A stretch of DNA of 64,000 nt, from assembly GCF_049686335.1 (NCBI RefSeq), contig NZ_JBAVHX010000004.1, positions 496,001-560,000 on the forward strand, given 5' to 3'. A model generated the notes under the pieces. It searched no databases. It was not told the DNA's origin and saw only the letters and a program-made list of their open reading frames with translations. Both the position numbers and the translations under genes were made by a program. Below, piece after piece: positions 34,133 to 42,335 of this stretch; positions within the stretch are counted from its first letter, which is position 1; the number at the start of each line of letters is the position of its first letter. The stretch comes from Buttiauxella sp049686335. Its GTDB lineage: Bacteria; Pseudomonadota; Gammaproteobacteria; Enterobacterales; Enterobacteriaceae.

Positions 34133-35437
34133 TTAGTGCAGTTTCAGACGCGGACGAATCACGCGGTTGATACTGCCCACCAGCATCATCAGACCGGTTT
34201 TGAAATAACCATGCAGTGCGACCTGGTGCATACGGTACAGCGAGATATAAACAAAACGCGCCATGCGCCCTTCTACCATCATTGAGCCGCGCATCAGATT
34301 ACCCATCAGGCTGCCAACGGTGGAGAATTTGGACAGCGACACCAGCGAGCCGTGATCTTTATAGATATAGGCTTTCAGTGGTTTGTCTTTCATCTGCGCA
34401 AGAATATTGGTCAGCACCAGTGATGCCATCTGGTGCGCAGCCTGCGCACGTGGCGGCACAAAACCACCTTCTGGACGTGCACATGAAGCACAGTCGCCAA
34501 TCGCATAGATGTCCGGATCGCGCGTGGTTTGCAGTGTTGGCTCAGTCACCAGCTGATTGATACGGTTAGTTTCAAGACCACCGATATCTTTCATGAAGTC
34601 TGGCGCTTTGATCCCTGCCGCCCAAACCATCAGGTCTGCAGCAATGTACTCGCCGTCTTTGGTGTTCAGGCCACCCGAGTCAGCAGAAGTCACCATGGTT
34701 TGCGTCAGAACACGCACGCCCAGTTTGGTTAATTCGCTATGAGCCGCAGCAGAAATGCGCGGTGGCAGCGCAGGCAGAATACGTTCGCCCGCCTCAACCA
34801 ACGTGACATTCAATGCTTCGTTGGTCAGACCTTTATAACCGTAGCTGTGCAGCTGTTTCACTGCGTTATGCAGCTCCGCAGACAGTTCCACACCAGTCGC
34901 CCCGCCGCCTACGATGGCAATGTTCACTTTGCCGCTGGCACCCAGATTTGCAGAATACTTGAGGAAAAGATTCAGCATTTCAGAATGGAAACGACGCGCC
35001 TGATGCGGGTTATCGAGGAAGATACAATTTTCTTTGACGCCAGGGGTGTTGAAGTCGTTGGAAGTACTGCCCAGCGCCATCACCAGAGTGTCATAAGGAA
35101 TTTTACGTTCCGGAACCAGCAGCTCTCCTTTGTCATCGCGCAGTTCGGCGAGAGTCAAGGTTTTGCTTTCACGGTTAATGTCGACCACTGAACCGAGCTG
35201 GAACTGGAAATGATGATTACGTGCGTGTGCCAGATAGCTCAGCGCATCCACACCTTCATCCAGAGAGCCGGTTGCCACTTCGTGCAGCAGCGGTTTCCAT
35301 AAATGGCTATGGTTACGATCGATAAGCGTAACTTTTGCTTTCTTACCACGACCCAGTTTTTTACCTAACTGAGTGGCCAGTTCAAGTCCGCCAGCACCAC
35401 CACCGACAATGACAATTTTTCTTAATGGCGTAGTCAA
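34133..35437 (-). CDS. ndh: NADH dehydrogenase type II
   Basis: Ndh is the non-proton-pumping NADH:ubiquinone oxidoreductase of the aerobic chain, bound to the inner face of the inner membrane. The 434-residue protein has the FAD-binding IVGGGAGGLELATQLG at the N-terminus, the NADH-binding IVGGGATGVELSAELH at about residue 175, the IYAIGDCASCARPEGG segment, and an amphipathic C-terminal region (MHQVALHGYFKTGLMMLVGS) that anchors it. It is monocistronic, with a terminator downstream and an FNR box upstream. Confidence 0.98.
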   Translation of the reverse strand: MTTPLRKIVIVGGGAGGLELATQLGKKLGRGKKAKVTLIDRNHSHLWKPLLHEVATGSLDEGVDALSYLAHARNHHFQFQLGSVVDINRESKTLTLAELRDDKGELLVPERKIPYDTLVMALGSTSNDFNTPGVKENCIFLDNPHQARRFHSEMLNLFLKYSANLGASGKVNIAIVGGGATGVELSAELHNAVKQLHSYGYKGLTNEALNVTLVEAGERILPALPPRISAAAHSELTKLGVRVLTQTMVTSADSGGLNTKDGEYIAADLMVWAAGIKAPDFMKDIGGLETNRINQLVTEPTLQTTRDPDIYAIGDCASCARPEGGFVPPRAQAAHQMASLVLTNILAQMKDKPLKAYIYKDHGSLVSLSKFSTVGSLMGNLMRGSMMVEGRMARFVYISLYRMHQVALHGYFKTGLMMLVGSINRVIRPRLKLH

Positions 35438-35572
35438 AGTGACCCCCTTAAATTATTAACCAATTGTTAATTAAAGGTTATGGAAATAGCATTTAATTAA
35501 CAACAAGTTAGCTAAACAAACTCACTAATATGACCAAAGAATAACATGGATGGTGTATTGGTCATACCAAAA

Positions 35573-35586
35573 TTGATGTGCATCAA
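35573..35586 (-). promoter_or_regulatory. FNR box upstream of ndh
   Basis: TTGATGTGCATCAA is a perfect match to the FNR consensus TTGAT-N4-ATCAA, about 140 bp upstream of the ndh start codon. In E. coli FNR represses ndh without oxygen through upstream sites, so the same control is likely here. Confidence 0.75.
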
Positions 35587-35608
35587 ATTTTTCTGCCGAA
35601 AAGATAAA

Positions 35609-35640
35609 CAAAAAGGGCCAGCACATGGCTGACCCCTTTC
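35609..35640 (-). terminator. Rho-independent terminator after ycfP
   Basis: On the minus strand GGGGTCAGC and GCTGGCCC pair across a 5-base loop with one G-T pair, followed by TTTTTG. It ends the hinT-ycfP operon about 47 bp after ycfP. Confidence 0.75.
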
Positions 35641-35686
35641 AATTTACCGCTTTAATACCCTGAATAATTCGTGTAGCCGGGGTATT

Positions 35687-36229
35687 TCAGCCTAGCGTTT
35701 TAAACGCTTTGATACGCTGAAGGTGTGGTGAGATATTTTTAAATTTGTGGGTCTGTTCCTGATCCCACACAATCTCATAGTAATGATGCAGCAATTCGGC
35801 GGTACGCGCGTTATCCAGCGATTCGTCATTTCGCGACAAAATCGTCAGGCAGCGGTCACGATTTTTATCGCGGAAATTCTGCACGCATTTGGTCGCGATA
35901 TCGGTGTATTCCTCAGGACGATCGATTTTCCCTTCCATGTTCTCTTGCGGGAACAGATTCGGGTTAAAGATCACCTGACGAATATCACACAGGAAACCGA
36001 TACGCTCGGCCCAGAAGCCTCCTAGCCCAACGCCGCAAATCAGTGGTCGTTCATCGACACTCAGTTGCAGCATTTTATCGACTTCTTTAAGTAGATGCTG
36101 CATATCGTGTTTCGGATGCCGCGTGCTGTAACTGATAAGCCGTACGTCCGGGTCGATAAACTGGAGTTGCAGCACCTTTTCATGGTTACCAGGACTATTA
36201 GAGTCGAAACCGTGTAAATAGATAATCAT
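35687..36229 (-). CDS. ycfP: YcfP, esterase-like UPF0227 protein
   Basis: The 180-residue protein is nearly identical to E. coli YcfP in its visible blocks (MIIYLHGFDSNSPGNHEKVL, FIDPDVRLISYSTRHPKHD, IFNPNLFP, HKFKNISPHLQRIKAFKTLG). It has an alpha/beta-hydrolase form, but the nucleophile-elbow position reads CGVGLGGFWAE with Leu where a catalytic Ser would be expected, so hydrolase activity is doubtful. It is the last gene of the hinT-ycfL-lpoB-thiK-nagZ-ycfP run. Confidence 0.94.
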   Translation of the reverse strand: MIIYLHGFDSNSPGNHEKVLQLQFIDPDVRLISYSTRHPKHDMQHLLKEVDKMLQLSVDERPLICGVGLGGFWAERIGFLCDIRQVIFNPNLFPQENMEGKIDRPEEYTDIATKCVQNFRDKNRDRCLTILSRNDESLDNARTAELLHHYYEIVWDQEQTHKFKNISPHLQRIKAFKTLG

Positions 36230-36271
36230 TGCATCCTCACCACACGAATTCAGGCCGTTTGGCCTGAGGAG

Positions 36272-37297
36272 TTAAAGACCCGCCTTGTGGGCTTGCCACT
36301 GCTCATGCAGCGCCTCAAGTTGCTGGTTTGCTGCTTTCCAGCGCGCTGACGACATCAGCTCCTGGCGGGTAAATGAACCTTTATGATACAAACCTGTAAC
36401 ACGCTCTGCTTTGACCGGCGACAGGTTATCTAACACGCTGACCGCGCCATTACGATTATTGCAGACCAGGATCATATCGCAACCTGCATCCAGCGACGCC
36501 TGCCCACGTTCGGCATAACTGCCCATAATCGCTGCCCCTTCCATCGATAAATCGTCAGAGAAGATAACGCCATTAAAGCCGAGTTCGCCCCGTAAAACTG
36601 TTTTTAGCCAGTGCGGAGACCCACTGGCAGGGAGCGGATCTACATCGGTATAGATGACATGCGCTGGCATAATCGCATCGAGTTTATTCTCAGTGATTAA
36701 ACGGCTGAAAATTTGCATGTCGTGTTCACGGATAAGCGCTTCTTCACGCGGATCGCGAGGCGTTTCTTTATGTGAGTCGGCAGTGACTGCACCATGCCCA
36801 GGGAAGTGTTTACCAGTCGTTTTCATCCCGGCGGCATGCATGCCATCAATAAAACAGGTGGCCATCGCCAGCGCTTTACGCGGATCCTCATGATATGAGC
36901 GCTCCCCAATGGCGGCACTGATATGACCAATATCCAGCACCGGGGCAAAGCTGATGTCGATATCCATGTCAATCATTTCGCTTGCCATCAACCAGCCCGC
37001 TTCCTGGGCCAGTTTTCCGCCCTGCTCCAGGCCGTGAATGGCGGCAAAAGATTGGGCAGCAGGCAGACGGGTAAATCCTTCACGAAAACGTTGAACGCGC
37101 CCGCCTTCCTGGTCAACGGCAACCACCAGGCGATGGCGAGATGCCTCCCGGATTTGGCGTACCAGTTCACGCAGTTGCTCAGGATCATGATAGTTGCGGG
37201 TAAAAAGAATCAGCCCACCAACCAGTGGGTGCTTGAGAATTTCACGTTCTTCGGCATCCAGCTCAAAGCCTGCCACATCCAACATTACCGGACCCAC
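36272..37297 (-). CDS. nagZ: Beta-N-acetylhexosaminidase NagZ
   Basis: NagZ cleaves GlcNAc from anhydro-muropeptides in the cytoplasm during cell-wall recycling; its product controls AmpC induction in species with AmpR, and the freed GlcNAc feeds NagK, coded at 17169. The 341-residue GH3 enzyme has KHFPGHGAVTADSHKETPRD with the catalytic His and Asp region, VDQEGGRVQRFREGF and the nucleophile Asp segment FSDDLSMEGAA. It lies 15 bp after thiK. Confidence 0.97.
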   Translation of the reverse strand: MGPVMLDVAGFELDAEEREILKHPLVGGLILFTRNYHDPEQLRELVRQIREASRHRLVVAVDQEGGRVQRFREGFTRLPAAQSFAAIHGLEQGGKLAQEAGWLMASEMIDMDIDISFAPVLDIGHISAAIGERSYHEDPRKALAMATCFIDGMHAAGMKTTGKHFPGHGAVTADSHKETPRDPREEALIREHDMQIFSRLITENKLDAIMPAHVIYTDVDPLPASGSPHWLKTVLRGELGFNGVIFSDDLSMEGAAIMGSYAERGQASLDAGCDMILVCNNRNGAVSVLDNLSPVKAERVTGLYHKGSFTRQELMSSARWKAANQQLEALHEQWQAHKAGL

Positions 37298-37312
37298 ATC
37301 TACCTCTCTTAA

Positions 37313-38143
37313 TTAATCGTTCGCTTGCAGACGGCACCACGTCTCATCTGCAAGGGTTAAAAATGTTTTGTCGTGCGTTTGTTGCCAACGGCATTCATAC
37401 CATGATGCCATCAGCAGGATAACCCACGGCTGCCAGCGCCTGACCTGCCGGTTTAACTCATCGAACCGAATGTGGCTTGATTGCGCATAAGCGCGAATCA
37501 AAGGCTCGCATTCAATATTATTGGCCACAACAATGGCCGCAAGTTCCAGCGCCACGTCCCCATCACCGGCATATTCCCAGTCGATGAGTTGGATATTTTG
37601 CCCCTGATGCACCAGGTTACCGGCATGAATATCCATGTGCAGCGCAGCCAGGCGCAGCGGTTTAGGCTCGCCCTGCTTTTTCATCTTTTTAAGCAAGCGC
37701 AGCCACACCAGGCTTCTTCGCTCTGGGGCGGCCGTTTGCCAATAATGTTCAAGTAATGGCAACAGATTGATTCGCCAGCCGAAACAGGGTTGATGATGTA
37801 AATCATACAACAAGGAAGTCAGCGTTTTCAGTGAGGGCAGTTCCGATTTTACCTCACCATTCAACCATTCGACGATTAACCAGCCATTCGCCAGGCAAAC
37901 AGGACGAGAGCCGATTCCCGGTGCTATACGGGATAACGCGCGATATTGCCGCGAGAGAGAGACCCCGGGCATCGGAGCTTCAAGCTGTTGTCGCGCAACA
38001 TACTCAAGCTGACCCGTTGTGAAATGCAGACTTCCGCCGCTTAATCCTTGCAGCTGAGAAAAGCAACCGGCGGCCTGAGCCGCCGGAAGATACTTTTCAA
38101 TCACACTTTGCAGTGTCGAATTATTGGGTTTGTTGTACAGCAC
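37313..38143 (-). CDS. thiK: Thiamine kinase
   Basis: ThiK phosphorylates thiamine for salvage. The 276-residue protein has an aminoglycoside-phosphotransferase-like fold: LSGGSLHF glycine-rich loop, catalytic HMDIHAGNLV (about residues 168-177) and metal-binding LIDWEYAGDGDVALELA. It is moderately diverged from K-12 ThiK but of similar length. Its start overlaps the lpoB 3' end by 23 bp, implying coupling. Confidence 0.93.
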   Translation of the reverse strand: MLYNKPNNSTLQSVIEKYLPAAQAAGCFSQLQGLSGGSLHFTTGQLEYVARQQLEAPMPGVSLSRQYRALSRIAPGIGSRPVCLANGWLIVEWLNGEVKSELPSLKTLTSLLYDLHHQPCFGWRINLLPLLEHYWQTAAPERRSLVWLRLLKKMKKQGEPKPLRLAALHMDIHAGNLVHQGQNIQLIDWEYAGDGDVALELAAIVVANNIECEPLIRAYAQSSHIRFDELNRQVRRWQPWVILLMASWYECRWQQTHDKTFLTLADETWCRLQAND

Positions 38144-38762
38144 TGCTTCCTGACCAAATAATTTCGCCAGTCTGCACCAGCATCAACTGCATTTTCAGCG
38201 TAGGGGCGTTCACGTTGCCACTCGCATTGCTGTAAAGCACATATTGCGCGCCCACATTACGGGCAATGCCAATCGCTTTGCTACGCGAGCCAAGGCTGTC
38301 TTGCGGTGATAATCCCAGTTGCTGCTTAGCCAGAGAAAGCTGTTGAGCGGAAACAAGGGTAAATTTGCTGTTGTTTGCCAATGCACCGCGCAACGCTTCT
38401 GTCGCCTGACCAGTTTGCAGCGAGCCATTGGTATGATTGTTCACACTGTCCACCAGCAACACACCACCAGCCGTCACGCCATCGGCTTGCAACATTTTGC
38501 CAACCATTGGTTGCATGGCGCTGCCCCAGTCGTAGGTACGCACTTTAGGCGTAGCTGGAATAGTCGGTTGCGGCTGTTCAATTGGGCCAGGTTGTGTTGG
38601 CACTGTTGGGACTGTAGGAACAGTCGGTGGCGGTTCAACGGGCTGCTGCGGAACAGGTTTCACTTCTTCCACAGGTGCCGGTGCTTCACCACGATTAATA
38701 CACCCCGACAAAATCATCGCCGCAGCGAGAATGGCCAGGTAACGATGGATTCCCTTAATCAA
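38121..38762 (-). CDS. lpoB: Penicillin-binding protein activator LpoB
   Basis: LpoB is an outer-membrane lipoprotein that reaches through the periplasm to stimulate PBP1B. The 213-residue precursor has a lipobox ILSGC near residue 21, a long proline-rich linker with a small TVPTVPTVPTQ repeat (about residues 46-57), and the folded domain starting near VRTYDWGSAMQPMVGK. Its length matches the E. coli protein. It lies between ycfL and thiK. Confidence 0.96.
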   Translation of the reverse strand: MIKGIHRYLAILAAAMILSGCINRGEAPAPVEEVKPVPQQPVEPPPTVPTVPTVPTQPGPIEQPQPTIPATPKVRTYDWGSAMQPMVGKMLQADGVTAGGVLLVDSVNNHTNGSLQTGQATEALRGALANNSKFTLVSAQQLSLAKQQLGLSPQDSLGSRSKAIGIARNVGAQYVLYSNASGNVNAPTLKMQLMLVQTGEIIWSGSSAVQQTQ

Positions 38763-38772
38763 AATTCACCCC

Positions 38773-39147
38773 TTATAAAGAGAGATAAAGACGGACTTGA
38801 CGTGCGTCTGGATAACTGGCTATTGATGACACCGAAACACTCGATTTTGCAGGTATCGTTATCGTGCGTGGTTGCTCGAGAGGATGAATCTCCAACCCTT
38901 TTGCGTCATACCAATAGAAACGATAGCTGATGATGACCGGTTTAGACTGTTCATTATACAACTGGCTGCGAGAAACAGTGGCACCGTTATCAGTTGAAAT
39001 ATCTGGTTTTTCAGCACTGATCCCCGCCGCAAGTACCGACGCTTCCATAACCAGCGTTTGCCCATCACTGACGGGAATATTCGGTTTGGAGCTGCATCCC
39101 ACCATAAAGATGATAGCCAGTAGAACCAACAGCGGGTTAGTTTTCAT
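38773..39147 (-). CDS. ycfL: YcfL family lipoprotein
   Basis: The 124-residue product resembles E. coli YcfL (DUF1425). It has a signal peptide with lipobox FMVGC at residues 14-18 and the conserved body PVIISYRFYWYDAKGLEIHP, then PRTITIPAKSSVSV. It is an envelope lipoprotein of unknown function. ATG 39145-39147 has AAAGGATAAG upstream; a frame extending further left of this start overlaps hinT and is not used. It begins 4 bp after hinT. Confidence 0.92.
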   Translation of the reverse strand: MKTNPLLVLLAIIFMVGCSSKPNIPVSDGQTLVMEASVLAAGISAEKPDISTDNGATVSRSQLYNEQSKPVIISYRFYWYDAKGLEIHPLEQPRTITIPAKSSVSVSSIASYPDARQVRLYLSL

Positions 39148-39151
39148 CAAC

Positions 39152-39508
39152 TTATCCTTTATGTGCCAGCATCGGCCCCAGTACACGACCACCCAGCAGA
39201 TGCATGTGGATATGGTAAACCTCCTGTCCACCGTGGCGATTGCAGTTCATGATCAGACGATAGCCGTCTTCTGCAATCCCTTCCTGCTCAGCAATTTTTG
39301 CTGCGACCGTCACCATGCGACCTAATGCCAGCTCATGCTCATCGGTAACCTGATTAACCGTCGGGATCAGGACATTAGGAATAATCAGGATATGGGTCGG
39401 AGCCTGTGGCGATATGTCACGGAATGCAGTGACTAACTCATCTTGATAAACGATATCTGCCGGAATTTCGCGGCGGATAATTTTACTGAAAATGGTTTCT
39501 TCGGCCAT
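39152..39508 (-). CDS. hinT: Purine nucleoside phosphoramidase HinT
   Basis: HinT hydrolyses adenosine 5'-monophosphoramidates and lysyl-AMP-type compounds. The 118-residue HIT-family protein carries the histidine triad HIHMHLLGG near residue 101-109 and starts MAEETIFSKIIRREIPADIV. The chosen ATG 39506-39508 matches E. coli and has GGTAACG upstream; a 15-codon extension is not conserved. It heads the hinT-ycfL-lpoB-thiK-nagZ-ycfP operon. Confidence 0.97.
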   Translation of the reverse strand: MAEETIFSKIIRREIPADIVYQDELVTAFRDISPQAPTHILIIPNVLIPTVNQVTDEHELALGRMVTVAAKIAEQEGIAEDGYRLIMNCNRHGGQEVYHIHMHLLGGRVLGPMLAHKG

Positions 39509-39622
39509 GACGTTACCTTTATTCATTAATTGCTGGCTATTTTGCCCCATCAAATGGATGTCTTCTTAACACGCAGGGCCAATGTCCAACGGTTTTGATT
39601 CGCAGTCTGACGGGGTTAACGT

Positions 39623-39651
39623 AAGAGTATGAGCGAGTTACTCATATTCTT
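39623..39651. repeat. Inverted repeat between hinT and fhuE
   Basis: AAGAGTATGAG and CTCATATTCTT pair at 10 of 11 positions around a 7-base spacer. There is no T-run, so it is either an operator or a leader hairpin of the hinT transcript. Confidence 0.5.
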
Positions 39652-39793
39652 TCAACCTTAACCCATTATTTCTTTATATGACTCCTGTCAGCCTTAACGC
39701 CCGCATTTTATCAATCCCCTGCACTTTGCATGATTAAAACGACATTTCATTTCAATAGACACAATTGTTTACATCAGGCAATTGAATGCGTAT

Positions 39794-39812
39794 ATTTCTC
39801 ATTTGCATTTTC
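39794..39812 (+). promoter_or_regulatory. Weak Fur-like site upstream of fhuE
   Basis: ATTTCTCATTTGCATTTTC read on the other strand gives three hexamers (GAAAAT, GCAAAT, GAGAAA) resembling the NAT(A/T)AT units of a Fur box, about 11 of 19 matches by hand. fhuE is Fur-regulated in E. coli, which supports but does not prove the site. Confidence 0.4.
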
Positions 39813-39909
39813 ATTCATATGACATATGTAAAATTACCACCGCAATTGTACTCAGCAACCGGACTCCTTTGGTGCTGAGACACAACTTCCAACCGTTAAT
39901 AAAGGGCAA

Positions 39910-42102
39910 ATGATGTCTTCAACCATTTCTACCAGGGATGGGCAGCGCGCACCTGCCAGCGCAATCTCAATGCTGGCGTCCTGTATTGCTTTTGCACTCA
40001 TGCCATCAACCGCTTTCTCTGCGACACAAAACGCAGAAGAAACGATGGTCGTCGAAAACTCGGTCTCCAATTCCAGCGACGCAGAAGCGCAGGATTACAG
40101 TGTGAAAACGACCACCAGCGGCACCAAAATGTTGTTGGTTCCCCGTGATATTCCCCAGTCTGTCAGTATCATCGGCGAACAGCGGATGAAAGATCAGAAG
40201 CTGGAATCACTGGGTGACGTCCTGAAGAACACTACCGGTATTTCGGAAAGTGTTGCCGACTCTGATCGCAGCTCGTTCTATTCCCGCGGCTTTTTAATCG
40301 ATAACTATATGGTCGATGGCATCCCTACTCTGTTTGAATCACGCTGGAACCTCGGTGATGCATTGACCGATACGGCGATGTACCAGCAAATCGAGGTGGT
40401 GCGCGGTGCGAATGGCCTGATGACCGGTTCGGGTAACCCGTCTGCTGCCGTCAATATGGTGCGTAAACACGCTGACAGCCGTGAGTTTGAGACCAGTGTT
40501 TCCGCGGAGTACGGTAGCTGGAACAAACAACGCTACGTGGCAGACATGTCGACACCGTTAACCGAAAACGGCAATGTTCGTGGTCGTATGGTGGCCGGTT
40601 ATCAGGACAACGACAGCTGGCTTGATCGCTACAATCAGAAGAAGAAATTCTTCTACGGGGTGCTGGATGCTGATTTAACCGAAGCGACCAGCTTCTCAGT
40701 CGGTTATGACTATCAGGAAACCAATGTTAACGATCCTACCTGGGGCGGCATCCCGCGCTGGTATACCGATGGTAGCAAAACCAATCCTGATCGCAGCTAT
40801 AGCACCGCGCCTGACTGGGCCTACAACGATAAAGAATCCCAGCGCACGTTCTTCACCCTGAAGCAAAAACTGGGTAATGACTGGCAGCTTACGGTTAACG
40901 GTACACACACCGAGATGGATCTCGAAAGTAAGATGATGTACCTGGACGGTCTGGTGGATAAATCGACCGGACTGATGGTCAGCCCTTATGGCGCATCTTA
41001 TCCGTACGTGGGTGGCACCGGTTATAACACCGGTAAACGTAAGGTAGACGCCCTGGATACCTTCGCCAACGGCTCTTACGAACTGTTCGGCCGCCAGCAT
41101 GAATTGATGGTAGGCACCAGCTACACCAGGCAAAAGAATACTTATTTCAGCTCCTGGGAAAACGTCAGCGATACGCAGTTGGGTAACTACAACGACTACG
41201 ACGGTAATTTCCCTGAAACCAACTGGTCTCCTCTGAGCCTTGCTCAGGAAGATACGGTTCATCAAAAATCAGCCTATATGGCGACGCGCATTACACTTGC
41301 TGACCCGCTGCATGCCATCGTCGGTGCACGTTATACCAAATATAATCTGCACACACTGACGCAGGATCTGGAGAAAAATAACACCTCTCCTTACGCGGGT
41401 GTGGTATTTGATATCAACGAAGACTGGTCGACTTATGCCAGTTATACCTCGGTGTTTAAACCGCAAACTGAGCGTGACCAGCAAGGGAATTATCTCGCGC
41501 CAGTCACCGGTAATAACTATGAAGCGGGTGTGAAAGCGGACTGGATGAACAGCCGTTTGACCACGTCTCTGGCTATTTTCCGGATTGAGCAAGAAAACCT
41601 TGCGCAATCGACCGGCACAGTAATCCCAGGCAGCAATGGTGAAACAGCCTATCGTGAAGCGGACGGTACTGTCAGTAAAGGTGTGGAGTTTGAGATTAAC
41701 GGCGCGCTGACTGATGACTGGCAGATGACGTTTGGTGCAACCCGCTATGTGGCTGAAGATGGCGATGGCAACGCGGTTAACCCGAATCTGCCGCGAACCT
41801 CGGCCAAACTGTTCACCAGCTACCGTATTCCGACGCTGCGCGAGTTGACAGTGGGTGGTGGTGTGAACTGGCAGGATCATGTCTGGTCTGACGTTCTAGT
41901 GCCTGGCGGCACGTACCGTGCAGAACAAGGCAGCTTTGCTCTGGTTGATTTGTTTGCCCGTTACCAGGTTAACCAGGCGTTCTCGGTACAGGCGAACATC
42001 GATAACTTGTTCGATAAAACCTACGACACCAATATCGACAGCCGTTCTATCGTGTACGGCGCACCGCGTAACTTCTCTGTCAGCGCGAACTACACTTTCT
42101 AA
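39910..42102 (+). CDS. fhuE: TonB-dependent receptor FhuE for ferric coprogen/rhodotorulic acid
   Basis: FhuE takes up fungal hydroxamate siderophores across the outer membrane. The 730-residue precursor aligns with E. coli FhuE throughout: signal peptide ending TAFSA, TonB box ETMVVEN, the plug (RDIPQSVSIIGEQRM, YYSRGF-type block FYSRGFLIDNYMVDGIPT, GLMTGSGNPSAAVNMVRKHA), and a barrel ending NFSVSANYTF with terminal Phe. ATG 39913 (MSSTIS) is an alternative start. It lies between hinT and ptsG as in K-12. Together with iutA it gives this window two hydroxamate-type siderophore receptors. Confidence 0.95.
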   Translation: MMSSTISTRDGQRAPASAISMLASCIAFALMPSTAFSATQNAEETMVVENSVSNSSDAEAQDYSVKTTTSGTKMLLVPRDIPQSVSIIGEQRMKDQKLESLGDVLKNTTGISESVADSDRSSFYSRGFLIDNYMVDGIPTLFESRWNLGDALTDTAMYQQIEVVRGANGLMTGSGNPSAAVNMVRKHADSREFETSVSAEYGSWNKQRYVADMSTPLTENGNVRGRMVAGYQDNDSWLDRYNQKKKFFYGVLDADLTEATSFSVGYDYQETNVNDPTWGGIPRWYTDGSKTNPDRSYSTAPDWAYNDKESQRTFFTLKQKLGNDWQLTVNGTHTEMDLESKMMYLDGLVDKSTGLMVSPYGASYPYVGGTGYNTGKRKVDALDTFANGSYELFGRQHELMVGTSYTRQKNTYFSSWENVSDTQLGNYNDYDGNFPETNWSPLSLAQEDTVHQKSAYMATRITLADPLHAIVGARYTKYNLHTLTQDLEKNNTSPYAGVVFDINEDWSTYASYTSVFKPQTERDQQGNYLAPVTGNNYEAGVKADWMNSRLTTSLAIFRIEQENLAQSTGTVIPGSNGETAYREADGTVSKGVEFEINGALTDDWQMTFGATRYVAEDGDGNAVNPNLPRTSAKLFTSYRIPTLRELTVGGGVNWQDHVWSDVLVPGGTYRAEQGSFALVDLFARYQVNQAFSVQANIDNLFDKTYDTNIDSRSIVYGAPRNFSVSANYTF

Positions 42103-42112
42103 CCTTCCCAAC

Positions 42113-42141
42113 GGCGGATGACGCAAGCTTATCCGCCCTAC
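42113..42141. repeat. REP-like palindrome after fhuE
   Basis: GGCGGATGACGC-AA-GCTTATCCGCC followed by CTAC, 10 bp after the fhuE stop. It is a GC-rich member of the family at 16265, 27420, 33269 and 55379. Confidence 0.7.
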
Positions 42142-42182
42142 AAAACAGATTCATTTCCCCAATATTGCCTAAATAATTCAGA

Positions 42183-42286
42183 TTGCAGGTAGGCGGCAAG
42201 TGAACGAATCCCCGGGAGCTTACTAAAGTAAGTGACCGGGGTGAGTAAACGTAGCCAACACCCCTGCACTCTGAAGTATGACGGCA
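42183..42286. repeat. Dispersed intergenic repeat of about 100 bp
   Basis: The segment contains the imperfect hairpin CCCCGG-GAG-CTTACT-AA-AGTAAG-TGA-CCGGGG (42210-42240) flanked by AAGTGAACGAATC and GAGTAAACGTAGCCAACACC and closing TGAAGTATGACGG. I recognise this arrangement as a widespread non-coding repeat type of enterobacterial genomes. It lies between the REP-like palindrome and the ptsG terminator. Copy number elsewhere cannot be seen from here. Confidence 0.6.
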
Positions 42287-42288
42287 AT

Positions 42289-42314
42289 AAAAAAGGGAGG
42301 CCAATGGCCTCCCT
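42289..42314 (-). terminator. Rho-independent terminator of ptsG
   Basis: On the minus strand GGGAGGCC and GGCCTCCC form an 8-bp stem with a 3-base loop followed by six T residues, 22 bp after ptsG. Confidence 0.93.
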
Positions 42315-42335
42315 CAGTTCTCCCCAACTTCTTAC

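Larger units (their letters stand above)
39509..39909. other. hinT-fhuE divergent intergenic region
   Basis: This 401-bp gap contains the promoters of the hinT operon (minus) and fhuE (plus). Besides the inverted repeat at 39623-39651 and the weak Fur-like site at 39794-39812, listed separately, I see only AT-rich sequence near fhuE and no gene. Confidence 0.7.

Noticed and set aside
36247..36268. Terminator between nagZ and ycfP
   Set aside because: A hairpin TCAGGCC/GGCCTGA is present but has no T-run, and the genes appear to be one operon.
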